Source: Bedellia somnulentella
Lineage: Eukaryota; Arthropoda; Insecta; Lepidoptera; Bedelliidae
NCBI GenBank assembly: GCA_963576735.1
Contig: OY755188.1
Location: 14,062,323 to 14,126,322, forward strand
Reading direction: 5' to 3'
Length of the DNA stretch: 64,000 nt
The notes below the pieces were generated by a model. That model searched no databases, had not been told where the DNA came from, and saw nothing but the letters and a program-made list of their open reading frames with translations. The translations under genes were made by a program, and so were the position numbers. Position 1 is the stretch's first letter. The number at the start of each line of letters is the position of its first letter. This document shows, piece after piece, positions 25,600 through 36,809 of the stretch.

Positions 25600-26750
25600 G
25601 ATACCATAGAGAAGAAGGCCACAGATTACAATATAGGAGAAGGCAAAAGAAAAGATTTTTTTTTTTTTTAATAGAAAAATATTCTTACGACACTGGATAC
25701 ATGACTTTTGAGTCAATCTTGAAATTATTTTTCTGATTATGTTCTGATTATTGTGCAGTTAAAAACGTACTCTTTTTATGTTTTAAGTTGATAAAAGACA
25801 TCAAACTAAACAACTTTGCCTATGAAATGCTTATCTAAAATATTGTAATTTTCAAAATAATTATTACATAAAAAGTATCGTACCTAGATCAAACTGAAAA
25901 AGTATACTGAGGTTCTTGGTTCTTAGCTTAGAGCATACACAACTAAAGAGATAAAGAATACGTCACAACGAGCAAGAAAAGGATAGCTAATTAAAAAACT
26001 CTTAAAGATAGAAAGAGTTAGTACTGTGATTTTTTGTCCCTTACGGTGTAACCTGTTTTTTGTTGGATCAAGCTGTCATTCTTGACAGTTTGCAGAAAAT
26101 TCAGTGTCAGAATAATAAGCTCTTTGTTTACCTTTGATGATTTAAGATTATTTTGTTCAAATACGTGCAACAAATTATATTTTGGACTCGTAGGTTGTAA
26201 TTTTGTTTAGGACAGAGACCTTGTTTATGTGATCGTGCTTTAAAAATAGGTAAATAAAAAGTTTTGGGCTGCAGTTATCGAAGCGAGTAAAAAGCCTCAG
26301 ATGAATCACTTCGCAGAGGCGTATCAAAGAAAACTCGTAATATATTTACAGCTTATGAACCTTATTAGATTCACAATAGAAGATATGCTGTTATTTATAC
26401 ATTTTACCTGTGTTTTTGATTTAATTCTAGAACCTACAACAACAAAAAACAACGGTGTTGCCCACTTCTCTCGAATCGTTCAAAATCTCCATAATCCTAT
26501 AGAAGTGAGAATGCATCATGTGAATAAGATAATTACTATGAACAAGTAAAGTATTCGGAACTAATTAAAAAAAATATTGCTTAAAAGACAGTAACTTTGA
26601 TTGTTGATTTAAACTATGTTGAATTTGACTAAGGTAACGTGTATTAAAATTATAATGAATATTTGATTTAAAGAGTTGTTTTATTTTAAAAAATATATTA
26701 TTGATCTATTACCCTATTAGAATTATTATTACATTATACATTACATTATA
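25600..26750. other. Upstream region of Usf, no recognisable gene
   Basis: AT-rich. An 82-codon plus-strand frame at 26301 has no domain I recognise and starts in weak context. The Usf promoter should lie here or nearer the gene, but I cannot place it. Confidence 0.35.
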
Positions 26751-26754
26751 TTTC

Positions 26755-26993
26755 GCCGTGTAGTGTCGGCTTAGAATAGCACTACCCCATTTCTTCCGGT
26801 GGGTGTACGTAAGAGGCGACTAACGGTATTGGGGCTTTTGAGGGATTTTTGGGCGATGCGGTTGGAGACCCATCACCAACAACCATTATTTCAACATCTT
26901 TTTCCCTCTCAACTTTCCAAAAGTGGCTGAGGAATTTGGATACCCCTTCTAGGGATTGATAGCCGTGAGTATATGTATGTGTGTATGTATGTA
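26755..26993 (+). mobile_element. Family Q repeat, full length
   Basis: GCCGTGTAGTGTCGGC start; ends GTGAGTATATGTATGTGTG. The Q subtype with 'cggtattggggctttt'. Confidence 0.92.
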
Positions 26994-27107
26994 GCCGTGG
27001 TACAGATTTTGGTGCTACTCTTTGGGAAGAAAACACAACAATCTGGTGATTGTTGTCTATTTATTTATTGATTAGTTGTATTTTAGTTTATCGTTTGCTT
27101 ATAATTC

Positions 27108-27400
27108 ATCTGTACTTAATATTATAAAGCTGAAGAGTTTGTTTGTTTGTTTGTTTGAACGCTAGGATCTCAGGAACTACCGAATCAAATTGAAAAAATC
27201 TTTGAGTGTTGGATAGTCCTTTTATTGCGGAAGGCTTTAGGCTATATATCATCACGCTGCGACTAATAGAAGCAAAGAATCAGCGATAGATGTTGCAAAA
27301 ACGGGGAAAAAATTATTCATATTCGCAGGCTTCCGTTGTGTGTGCAGCGTAAACGGTTGAAGTTAACCAAGAAGTATGTGTTGAAGAATTATTCCTCTTT
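27108..27400 (+). mobile_element. Helitron-like 5' end fragment
   Basis: Contains 'acttaatattataaagctga' followed by GTTTGTTTGTTTG and a body with 'ctcaggaactacc' and 'ggctatatatcatcacgct', a layout common at moth Helitron 5' ends. The 3' end is not found. Confidence 0.5.
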
Positions 27401-27844
27401 AAACGATCTTAAAATATTGTCCGCAAAAGTATATGTCTAGCTTTTAAGATTGACTCACCAAAACCATTTTTATGGTAATCAAATTTGGTCGAAATTAATG
27501 CATTATTGCCAATTATTTGCATATTTTTTTATCAACCTAATAGTAACCCCTATCAAAATAAACGTGTTGTTGATTAAGAGTATTTAATTGTAAACAAAAT
27601 TGTCCTTCACATCACTTCATTTAAATTAACATATTAGAAGATAATACGATTTTTAAATTACTCCGCAACAAAATTGACACGCGTGCATGAAGCGCAAGAC
27701 AAGACGCTGCGCTGGCCGGCGGGCGAGGTGACCCGCGCGTGAAGCTTATGTTTAAGCCTTATAAGGAATAGTTGTAAGTAATATAATATTGATTAAAAAA
27801 TCATCATTTAAATTCGTGTATAATCTATGTTTGGAGGTATAAAC

Positions 27845-28145
27845 GTTGAAACATCTTAGTTCGAAAGCATATTACAATGTTAATGATTACAATAATGATG
27901 AAGTGGCTTGGTGTCATCAGGGCTCTGTGCAGGATATTTCCGGGCTAAAACCAAAATTGTGATGGACGTAGAAAAAGATGTGTGTTGACAAGTTTCTTAC
28001 GGGTTTTTCTCTCAACAAAACACCTTCCGAATCCAAAGTAAACTTAGTATTAAGTTGAAATTTGACGTTCAAAAAACAAAGATTTATCTTTTTACTTTGA
28101 AATAAATGATTATATTTATTTTATTATTTAAAACAAATATATTTC
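27845..28145 (+). mobile_element. Retroposon 3' end, family F, copy 1
   Basis: About 290 bp that recur in inverted orientation at 53075-53395. The sequence ends with GAAATAAATGATTATATTT-like poly(A) signal and tail, so it is probably a LINE 3' UTR in plus orientation. Confidence 0.75.
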
Positions 28146-28404
28146 TTTTTGTGGTCATGAATTTACACTAGATGGCGCTGACTGTATATATTCTACATTG
28201 CTGTATGATTTCTTTTTTGTTTTTGTATAAATACTTAAACTTGGCTTTCACGGATTTCTTGGTATCTTTTCTTTACGGAACTGTAGAATTCAATACTTAC
28301 GTACGTGCGGAAAATACTTCAATATTGTGGATAGAAAATTTTACTAAAAGAAGACATTTAAATTTTTACTACAATACTTTTAAATAGATACTACTTTTAC
28401 CTAT

Positions 28405-28498
28405 TATCTCTGAACACCAGGTGACAAAGTCACGTGATGTTCAGAAGTATTAGTACCTCTGCCAACCCCTTTGGGGATATTTGGCGTGAACGTTTGTG
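28405..28498 (+). mobile_element. Family P SINE 3' fragment
   Basis: The last ~95 bp, with 'acaccaggtgacaaagtcac', one CACGTG and 'ggcgtgaacgtt'. Confidence 0.88.
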
Positions 28499-28561
28499 TT
28501 TATGTTACTATTTTTATCTCATGTAGCCTGATGTTGGCTTCCCGGTTGAACCGTGTTAGTA

Positions 28562-28735
28562 ATAGAATAGGATAGAATAGAATAACTCTTTATTGCACAT
28601 CAAACACAAATTTACAAAAATAATAATATGATCAAACAGTTTAAAGTGAGGTACAATTGGCGGTCCTATCGCTAAAAGGATCTCTTCCAGAAAACACTTG
28701 GAAGGTGAGATCGATAATTTAATTATTTGATAATT
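28562..28735 (-). mobile_element. LINE 3' end
   Basis: The plus strand starts with an A/T-rich tail and 'taactctttattgcac', then a body matching the reverse complement of 40735-40880 ('tggaagagatc...ttttagcgat'). Confidence 0.65.
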
Positions 28736-28749
28736 ATAAATTAAGTAAT

Positions 28750-29275
28750 GTTTTCTTTAAGTATAATTTTCCATCCACCATATTAAAGGTACTTTTCCTA
28801 CATGTGGCATAGTTGTGGGACGCCCTGTATAAGGGAGGCGCTGAACTCTGTTTTTCTTAAACTCACTTCTGACGCTCATAATAGTTCTTCTTTCTCTGTA
28901 AATGCTCTTATGCCTTTAAGTGTTGTAAGTTTTATTGATTTCACTAGTTAAAATAAACTTACTTAACTACTGGAATCATTTTTAAACTAATTGATGTTCT
29001 GGTCTTAAGTGATATTAGTTGCAATAAAAAGAGCTACAGCCATCTTGCGAATAGAAACTAAACTGTATAAACCGATGTGATGTGAACTACACTTCGATCA
29101 TATGTACTTACCGAGATAAACCAAAAAAGCATGAAAAACGGCCCGACCAAACACTGCTTTCGTTAAGCTTTTCGTTAAACACTGTTTCACTGACAGTCGC
29201 GTGCTAGATCTTGCAATAAATTAATAGGTCTTAAGAAAATGCGGCAAGGTCGATAAGTAGAAAAATAAATATTTA
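28750..29275. other. Unassigned sequence
   Basis: I see no gene, TIR or known repeat apart from a phrase 'gggacgccctgtataaggga' that looks repetitive. Confidence 0.3.
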
Positions 29276-29278
29276 ATT

Positions 29279-29646
29279 GTCAACAACACGTGACGTTGTC
29301 ACCTTGTCTTCAGAGAGCCCACGTTTTTCTTGGACAGTGTACTCACGTGATAGGGGGCAGGGCTATCGCCGTTTTGTACGAATACACCATCTTTGCATAA
29401 TGTCAACTGGATGGCATTTAGACCGATTTTGTTTGCCTGCCACCTATCACCGTTTTGTACGAATACACTGTCTCATCAATCACTTAGTACACCTATACCA
29501 TGTGGGTTTTCCCACACTGTTAATAGCCATTATAAATTAACCACACATATGACTTTTGAAAAGAGAAATCATTGTAGGCCCGACCCCGGATTTGAACCCA
29601 CATCGTCTGCACGATAAGCGGTGTTCTACCCAATGAGTTATAACGG
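29279..29646 (-). mobile_element. Family P SINE with an internal variant segment
   Basis: Head and body present. It holds an extra ~50 bp block ('catctttgcataatgtcaac', 'tggcatttagaccgat') followed by a repeat of 'caccgttttgtacgaataca'. The same block occurs in the copy at 48085-48290. Confidence 0.85.
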
Positions 29647-29814
29647 CATACTAATAATATAATATATGGGTATCAATCATCATCATTATCAAAATATAAA
29701 ATACACTACTAAGCCGTTGCTATCGATACTCATCGTCAATAGTAAACCGCATCCCTATTTAATTTCACGTCTAACACTGGAAACTTTTTTTTTGTGAATC
29801 GTATTCTATCGATG

Positions 29815-29925
29815 ACGACGTGATAGCTCAGTGGGTAGAACACCGCTTATCGTGTAGACGACTAGAGTTCTAATCGGGCCTACACCGATTTGTCTTTTCT
29901 AAAGACATGTGTGTGGTTTCTATTC
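29815..29925 (+). mobile_element. Family P SINE, tRNA head only
   Basis: 'gtgatagctcagtgggtag' (box A) and a decayed box B, up to 'aaagacatgtgtgtgg', then unrelated sequence. Confidence 0.82.
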
Positions 29926-30154
29926 ATACATCTTTTTATGATTACAAGTGATGCCGTTATGGTGGGATAGGTTAAATAAATGCGTTCATAATTACAATCC
30001 TTACCCCACCCATCTTCAAAAAGTGGCTGAAGGATTAGAACAGAAAGCTTCCAACAGTGTCTGAGCAATGTTGAATTCTGATGTTCTGGCCGGGTGGAAG
30101 AAGGAAGGGGTCTTCTTGGGTATTATAGCCGTGAATATAGCCTAACCTAATCTA

Positions 30155-30375
30155 TGTTCAAGGCTACATATCTCACAACGGGGTAGCCAGAGCCTCGGAA
30201 TCAAACTGTTGAAAGTTGTTTGGGGAAAAGATAGAAAAATGAAGAGTGTTTTTTTATAGGTTCACAACCACATAGTCTAACAACTTTAAAAGCCTATACC
30301 CTTAATTGCCATTTACGCCACCGCACCAGCGGAAAGAAATGGGTTAGTGCTATTCAAAGCCGGCACTACACAGCT
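30155..30375 (-). mobile_element. Family Q repeat, diverged
   Basis: Keeps 'ggggtagccagagcct' and ends 'cggcactacacagc'. Confidence 0.72.
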
Positions 30376-30436
30376 TATACAAGTTAAGTCATTTAAACCG
30401 GTACTTGTTTCCCAAAACATTTAGCCTCGCAATTGT

Positions 30437-30563
30437 TCATCAAGATAACAAGAATTACGTTAAATGAGGTGGATAAACGACTGCGACTTTGGGAAATGCC
30501 TCTTTCACTAAATGATGATCCTCGCTTACTCGCTGTTGCTATTTATTTTGAGTAATGGCACGG
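30437..30563. repeat. 127-bp direct repeat, copy 1
   Basis: 'gcctctttcactaaatgatg' through 'gagtaatggc' recurs at 31424-31550 in the same orientation. Confidence 0.88.
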
Positions 30564-30574
30564 ACTATTTTCAT

Positions 30575-30811
30575 ATACATACATATACTCACGGCCCAAA
30601 AAGGGGTAGGCAGAGCTTCAGAGCTAGAAACTCCTTAGCCACATTTGGAAGTTGATAGGGGACAAGATGGTATAAATAAAGTATCGTTGGTGATGGGTCT
30701 CATCGGTGAAAAACCACATAAAAAAACCCAGAACCTGACTGACTGATAAATTTTGGCCCTAGTCGCCTCTTGAAAAGGGATAGTGAAATTTTAAGCCGGC
30801 ACTACACGGCG
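30575..30811 (-). mobile_element. Family Q repeat
   Basis: Near full length with an internal 'ctgactgactgat' insertion near 30735. Confidence 0.8.
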
Positions 30812-30847
30812 TAATGCATACATATGCTTGTTTCAAAATTATCAACT

Positions 30848-31224
30848 ACATAACATAACATAAAATAACATAAACGTTCACGCCGAATATCCCCGAAGGT
30901 GTTGGCAGAGGTACTAATACTTCTAAACATCACGTGACTTTGTCGCCTGGTGTTCAGAGTACCCACGTTTTGCATGGACAGTGTACTTACGTGATAGGGG
31001 GCAGGCCTATCGCCATTTTGTATGAATACACTATTACATGACTAAGTACAACTCAGCCATGTGGGTTTCCTCACGATATTTTCCCTCACCGTTAACAACC
31101 ATGATAAATTAACCACACATATGTCTTTAGAAAAGACAAATTGGTGTAGGCCCGACCCAGGATTTGAACACTAGTCGTTTGCACGATAACCGAGTGTTCT
31201 ACCCACTCGGCTATCACGGTTGCT
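30848..31224 (-). mobile_element. Family P SINE, full length
   Basis: Head (to 'ggctatcacggttg'), body and a long 'cataacataaaataacataa' tail. First E-box intact; the second is mutated to TACGTG. Confidence 0.92.
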
Positions 31225-31423
31225 ACTACTGGAAATCATTTATATTTCGACTCGAAGAAATGTTTTGCTGACGGAAGATGTTTCATATAAAGATCTTATT
31301 TTTTAAAAGCTGTTTTTGTTTCTTTAGATTGAAGTTAAAATAAACATGAGAAAGCAATTAAATTTTGGTCATCAGTCTGCTCATTTTCTTCAAAAATACT
31401 ATTCAATACTCTCATTGAGCAAG

Positions 31424-31550
31424 ATAAGAATTATTATATTAGGTTAAATGACGTGGATAAACGATTGCGACTTTGAGAAATGCCTCTTTCACTAAATGAT
31501 GATCCTCGCTTACTCGCTGTTGCTATTTCTTTTGAGTAATGGCGCGGACT
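31424..31550. repeat. 127-bp direct repeat, copy 2
   Basis: Second copy of 30437-30563; a Q repeat and a P SINE lie between the two. Confidence 0.88.
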
Positions 31551-31775
31551 ACAAAAGTGTTGTGGTTCTCATATAAAAGGACGGACAATAGAGATAATAT
31601 CTTAACATAAATAAGCTGGACATCTGAATTAAGATTGTAATATTCTTAAAATCTCGCGAGTATTATACCAAAGAAGGGTACGAGTATACAGAGCTCTGTA
31701 AGTTGAAAAGGGGAAAAAACTGAAGTCGCAGAAGGGTGTGATTAGGAAACATAATATTTTTTTGTGCGAACAAGT

Positions 31776-32029
31776 ACATACATACATACATATACTCACG
31801 GCTATAAATCCCTTACGGGGTAGCCAGAGCTTTGGAATGAGAAATTCCTCAGCCACTTTTGGAAGTTGATTAGGGAAAAGATGGTAATAATAACTAAACG
31901 TTTTTGGTGACGGGTCTCCAACCACATCGCCCAAAAATCACTTAAAAAGCCCCTATACCCTTAGTCGCCTCTTACGATCACCTACGGGTAGAAATGGGGT
32001 AGTGTTATTCTTAGCCGACACTACACGGC
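31776..32029 (-). mobile_element. Family Q repeat, full length
   Basis: From 'catacatacatatactcacg' to 'cgacactacacggc'. Subtype 'gtgttattctta' with 'cccctatacccttagtcgcc'. Confidence 0.92.
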
Positions 32030-32395
32030 TTGCTAACAAGTATTTTATAAATATCAATCTTTGATAGTGCAGAGCAGCAGATTCCAATAAAGTATTTACA
32101 TTACAAAAGACGGCCATTCACCCTATTTACATGTTAAGCTCGAGATATTCGTTGCGAGAAATGTGAAAAGGAATTGATACATTAACTGTTTGCTTTCAAT
32201 ATATTTTGAAAATTTAATGTTAGTTCACAAAAAATCTTTTTTTATACTAATTAATGTGACGGATAATATATTTATTTACTTATTTTTTATTCATTTATTT
32301 CAGACGTTACAACATCCATATATTTGTTAGTAGACAGTGAAAATTACTTAAAACTATTGTTTGTATTATTATTATTGTAATTCATATAAAATCAT

Positions 32396-33333
32396 ATGGT
32401 GTCGTCACTTTGCCGCACTGTACGCGGTACATTCCCTGTTCCAGTGAATGGTCCGCACCCAGTGAGTCAAAATGGAACAGTCAAAACGTTCAGCAACAGC
32501 CCTCACGATTCTATTGCTACTGGCTCGCAACCGTGCCATCAACGAGGCAGTTTGTTTGCGAATTATCCCATAGAAGTCATCGGTTCGCTCTCTCGCGAAC
32601 ATACCAGATGCACTACAAAAGCGTGACAGCCGCAACAGCATCCTGAAGGTGTTGTTGTACTGCACACGGAGCTTATTAAAAGCTTTTTGTGTATAGTTTG
32701 TACTACCAGAGGCTACTTGTATACATGCTCTGACAAAACGCGTTAACAAGCGTGACCTTGACGTCAACTGAGCAGTTGGAGAAACGGCGAATAAGCATAT
32801 TTCTTCTAATGCACAAAGATCTTCGCTCTCGTTCAATGTCAATGGCGTCGCTGAGATTCTCACTTAAGATATGACCAAAGTATTTAAAATGAGATACTTT
32901 ATTAAGAGGCACGCCATTTAAGGAAAAAGAGTGGTTTTTTTCGCTTCTTCTGTACCCCATTGGAAAACATCATATATTCAGTCTTTTTTATGTTGTATAT
33001 CAAACCATGAGATTCAGCATACGACTCACAGATATTCAACATCTTCCTCATTGCGGCTATCGACGGACTCAGCAGTGCCATATCATCAGCATAACTTATA
33101 TTGTTTATGTAAATACCATTGACTGCAACCGCCCCCGGCCCGCTGAGTTCCTCAATTAGTGCATTAATGTTCATTTTAAACAATATTGGAGAAGTTAGTC
33201 CAGCCTGTCTCAATCCACACTCGAGCTGGTATGCATCAAATAACGCGTCATCCCATCTTACGTAATTTGTCTGGTTCGTGTCCCAATACTGCAATATAAT
33301 CAAGAGTTCATCTGGAATCTTTCCCTTAAGTTG
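32396..33333 (-). mobile_element. Non-LTR retrotransposon RT fragment, YADD type, frameshifted
   Basis: Three overlapping minus-strand frames (33303-32902, 32960-32703, 32863-32405) read as one ORF2. They run 'YQLECGLRQAGL', 'NNISYADDMALLSPS' (catalytic Asp pair), 'ESHGLIYNIKKTE', 'KYFGHILSE', and 'VQYNNTFRMLLRLSR'. Same family as the element at 36810, both ends truncated. The sequence before RT domain 3 and the 3' UTR are missing. Confidence 0.88.
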
Positions 33334-33513
33334 GTTTGGGGTCTTTATTAAGTGGATTTTGAGCGATGCGGTTGGAGATCCATCACCAACGATACTTCAT
33401 ATTGACCATTTGTCCCCTATCAACTTCCAAATGTGGCTGAGGAGTTTCTAGCTCTGAAGCTCTGGTTACCCTTTTTTGGGATTTATGGCCGCGAATCTTT
33501 GTATGTATGTACA
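33334..33513 (+). mobile_element. Family Q repeat, 5' truncated
   Basis: Starts inside the family at 'ggggtctttattaagtgg' where the LINE fragment ends, and closes with TTTGTATGTATGTA. Confidence 0.8.
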
Positions 33514-33854
33514 AAACATTTAGTGAAGCGACGGTGATTTCAATATAATTGTTGTTCAGTAAATAAAATTTATGTTGCTCTATCCATAAAATGTTAAGTG
33601 TGGTTGAAATAGCGACCAAGGTAACAAGCTCAGGCATGGCGCCGAACTCAGGAAGTTTGGGTTCATTTCCTGTTGTGGAATTTCCGGTTTGAGTAATGGA
33701 GGGAAAATTCAGCAGGAAATTGGCACGTATATTTATTTTTATGCTGGCTTACCATTACGCGGTATTCATTATATTAGAGATGCATTTCACGTTTTGTGTT
33801 GACACCTAAAACCTGTCAAAACAATTTTATCGTCTGTCGAACATTATCTATTTT

Positions 33855-34110
33855 TTAACCGACTTCAAAAAAAGGAGTGTTCTCAATTCGACCGGTATAT
33901 TTTTTTTTTTTTTTTTTTTTATGTATGTTCGCCGATTACTTCGCCATTTATGAACCGATTTTGATTATTATTTTTTTATTCGAAAGAAGATACTCCCGGA
34001 TTGGTACCATGATGAGGATATCAGGGTCTGATGATGGGATCCAGGAGAAATCGAGGGGAACCCTCAAATTTTATAGGCAAATGTACTGCGTTTTACATAT
34101 TTTCTGAACT
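33855..34110. mobile_element. Repeat starting with ACCGACTTC
   Basis: Begins 'aaccgacttcaaaaaaagga', then a poly(T) tract and 'tatgttcgccgattacttcg', a block often seen in moth DNA. The ACCGACTTC start is shared with the fold-back element at 34765. Confidence 0.55.
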
Positions 34111-34359
34111 TATATTGGCATTTGCTTCTGAAAATCATATTGTTATGCTGCTGAGCTGATGATAGAAGGTGTGGATCCTCAATCACTAGGTATTAGGAAA
34201 CAGTCCTTTCCACATTCTATATAGATTTATACTCCTCTTCGTAGCTTTTATGAAGAGAAGTATAGGTTCACTAAACATTTCTTTTGTTATGTTATTGTTA
34301 CCGAGAAAGTACCATGAGACCAGGATCTGATGATGGCATTCCAGGAAATCGAGGGGACT

Positions 34360-34545
34360 GTCGAAACTCACAATTATGTGACAGTGTATTTGTTCAAAAC
34401 GCCGATAGGCCTGCCCTGTATAACGTGAGAACACTGCCTAATAAATCGTGGGTACTCTGAACAACAGGTGACAATGTCACGTGATATTCAGAAGTATTAC
34501 TACCTCTGCTAACCCCTTCAGGGATATTCGGCGTGAGCGTTTGAG
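34360..34545 (+). mobile_element. Family P SINE, 5' truncated
   Basis: Body and 3' end; contains one CACGTG (about 34478) and 'ggatattcggcgtgagcg'. Confidence 0.85.
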
Positions 34546-34764
34546 TCTTTCTTGAGATGTAGAATTGAAGACCATCGCCTTTCGAAGTATTTTAAGAACA
34601 ATGTAAGGTTACATATGGTTGAGCCTATTTAATATCGTACTATAATAGAAATACCGGAAATACGAAGAATAATACAGTAATTGTCGCTTCCTCATCCGAG
34701 AGGCATCTTTGCCAGGTCTACCCATCTCTAAAACTCGTAAAATAAAATAATTTTTAACAAAAAG

Positions 34765-35296
34765 AAAACCGACTTCATAGAAAAACAACCGAAAATAAAC
34801 AATCTAGTACTAAAAAGTACGAAATAAGTTTTTTAATTGAATATGAGTACTGTGATTGATACCTTAGCAATTTCTTTATTCCACACGCGTCAGTTCAACC
34901 TACCTAAATATTACAATTCTCTTAAATTAATTTTTGAGTCGGTGCCAGACAAACCAAAGTAAATTCACCCTGCTGTCTATCTCTGATTATTACAATCTAA
35001 AAAATATTATATCGTACAAAAATCAATTTACCCTACAACTACAAGGTACCCTACATTTTACATGCATATGAAGTGCGAAATACACACTTCTTATTATCAA
35101 TAATCATCGAGGCTGGCACCGGCTCACAAATTAATTTAAGAGAATTGCAATATTTAGGTAGGTTGAACTGACGCGTGTGGAATAAAGAAATTGCTAAGGT
35201 ATCAATCACAGTACTCATATTCAATTAAAAAACTTATTTCGTACTTTTTAGTACTAGATTGTTTATTTTCGGTTGTTTTTCTATGAAGTCGGTTTT
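34765..35296. mobile_element. Fold-back element, 184-bp inverted arms
   Basis: Arms 34765-34948 and 35113-35296 are almost perfectly complementary, around a 164-bp unique centre. The outer ends are AAAACCGACTTCATAG and its complement. No ORF; no TSD recognised. Confidence 0.92.
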
Positions 35297-35423
35297 TTGA
35301 TTAGAAATGTCATGTCATAACTTTGTTTCTGCCCGAATTGGCTTCATTTTCTTTTTGGTTACTCAAAAAGATAGGAAATCTTGTGGCGTATACAACACAC
35401 ATGACGCATGAAATGAATTCGAA

Positions 35424-35572
35424 TGAGTGATCGTAAGAGGCGACTAAGGGTATCGGGGATTAGTAGTGATTCTTCACTTAACTTAACCCCACTAAACTTC
35501 CAAAAAAGGCTGATGAATTTTCTGATCCTGAAGCTCTGGCTTCCCCTTTTAGGGATTTATATCGGTGAGTAT
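35424..35572 (+). mobile_element. Family Q repeat, decayed
   Basis: 'gagtgatcgtaagaggcgac' to 'tttatatcggtgagta' with an internal deletion. Confidence 0.72.
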
Positions 35573-35711
35573 TATGTTTTGTAAGTTTGAGTGTTTGTTT
35601 ATTATAAACTATATAGGTTCCGTAACGCCGTAACCGATTTTAATAAATCTTTCACCAATAAAAGCTACATTTTACAGAAAATCATTGGATAAATAAATAT
35701 CATCATGGATC

Positions 35712-35853
35712 GGCGATACGCCTGTCCCCTATCACTTGAGTACACTGTCGATCGAAACAAAACGTACTCTGAACATTAGGTGGCAATGTCACGTGATGTT
35801 CAAAAGTATTAGTACCTCTGCCAACCCTTTCGGGGATATACGTCTTGAACGTT
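35712..35853 (+). mobile_element. Family P SINE 3' part
   Basis: 'ggcgatacgcctgtccccta' to 'acgtcttgaacgtttg'; one CACGTG remains. Confidence 0.82.
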
Positions 35854-35999
35854 TGATTTCGAGTTTAAGATTTATTATCATGCAAAATGTCAGATAAGAG
35901 GAAGCAGCGATCTATAAAGTTAGTGCAGTGACAGAAAATAACACTACCCTTGTAAAGCCAGGACTGATGATCATCTAGTTATAAATATGAACAATTTAA

Positions 36000-36800
36000 C
36001 CGATACAGCAAGATGAATGGAGAAAATCATCACAGAAGGGTAAGGGGAAAGAAAGATCATATTCCAATTGGCATAGTTTTGAGATAAATGGGAAAAACAT
36101 TTTTTCTTCGTTTGTCCCAAATATAAACTAAAACAATTAATGTGTTTTCATTTTGTATTAATAATGATTTATTCTGATACCAACATTAAGAAAAAAATAC
36201 CAAACTTGAAAAAAGAATCAAAGTCCATCGACAATGATCCATGATCACAATTTCAATTTAAATAACAAAACAAGAATTTTAATTTATTAGAAATTTTAGT
36301 AATAAAAAACATTATTAAAATCTTAGTTTTTATTTTTAACTTTAATCACCATTAAAATAAAAAATTAAAAACTAGAAAAAAGGATCATAGTCCTGCTAAA
36401 CTTAATATATCTGTCGCTCTTACAAAAAGCATTTCAATCTTTTTTACTAGACATTCTAGGTATTTTTTTTAACTATTGTTTATTACATGTCGGCAAATTT
36501 GTATAAAAACTTTGTGCTTCTGAATTAGTACAAAATATTTTTAGTACTTGTAAATCATCATACTTAGCTTTTGGAACTTTGAGTAAATTTTTGTAAAAAA
36601 AAATAATTTTATTAATATCTGGTAATTCTGCTATTTAGAGTTTTTTATGTAAACAAAAGATTCATAAGGTCTAGTATTATTCCACGAATAGGTCCAGGAA
36701 TATTCTAGGTTATGTAATGAAAAATTAAGACTTATTGATATACCACTTGATTGTAGGGCCTGCTGTAATTACTATTGTAATAATGATAATCATAAGGAAA
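36000..36800. other. AT-rich sequence, nothing recognised
   Basis: Poly(A)/poly(T)-rich. No frames, TIRs or repeats shared with the rest of the window. Confidence 0.35.
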
Positions 36801-36809
36801 ATATCGACT

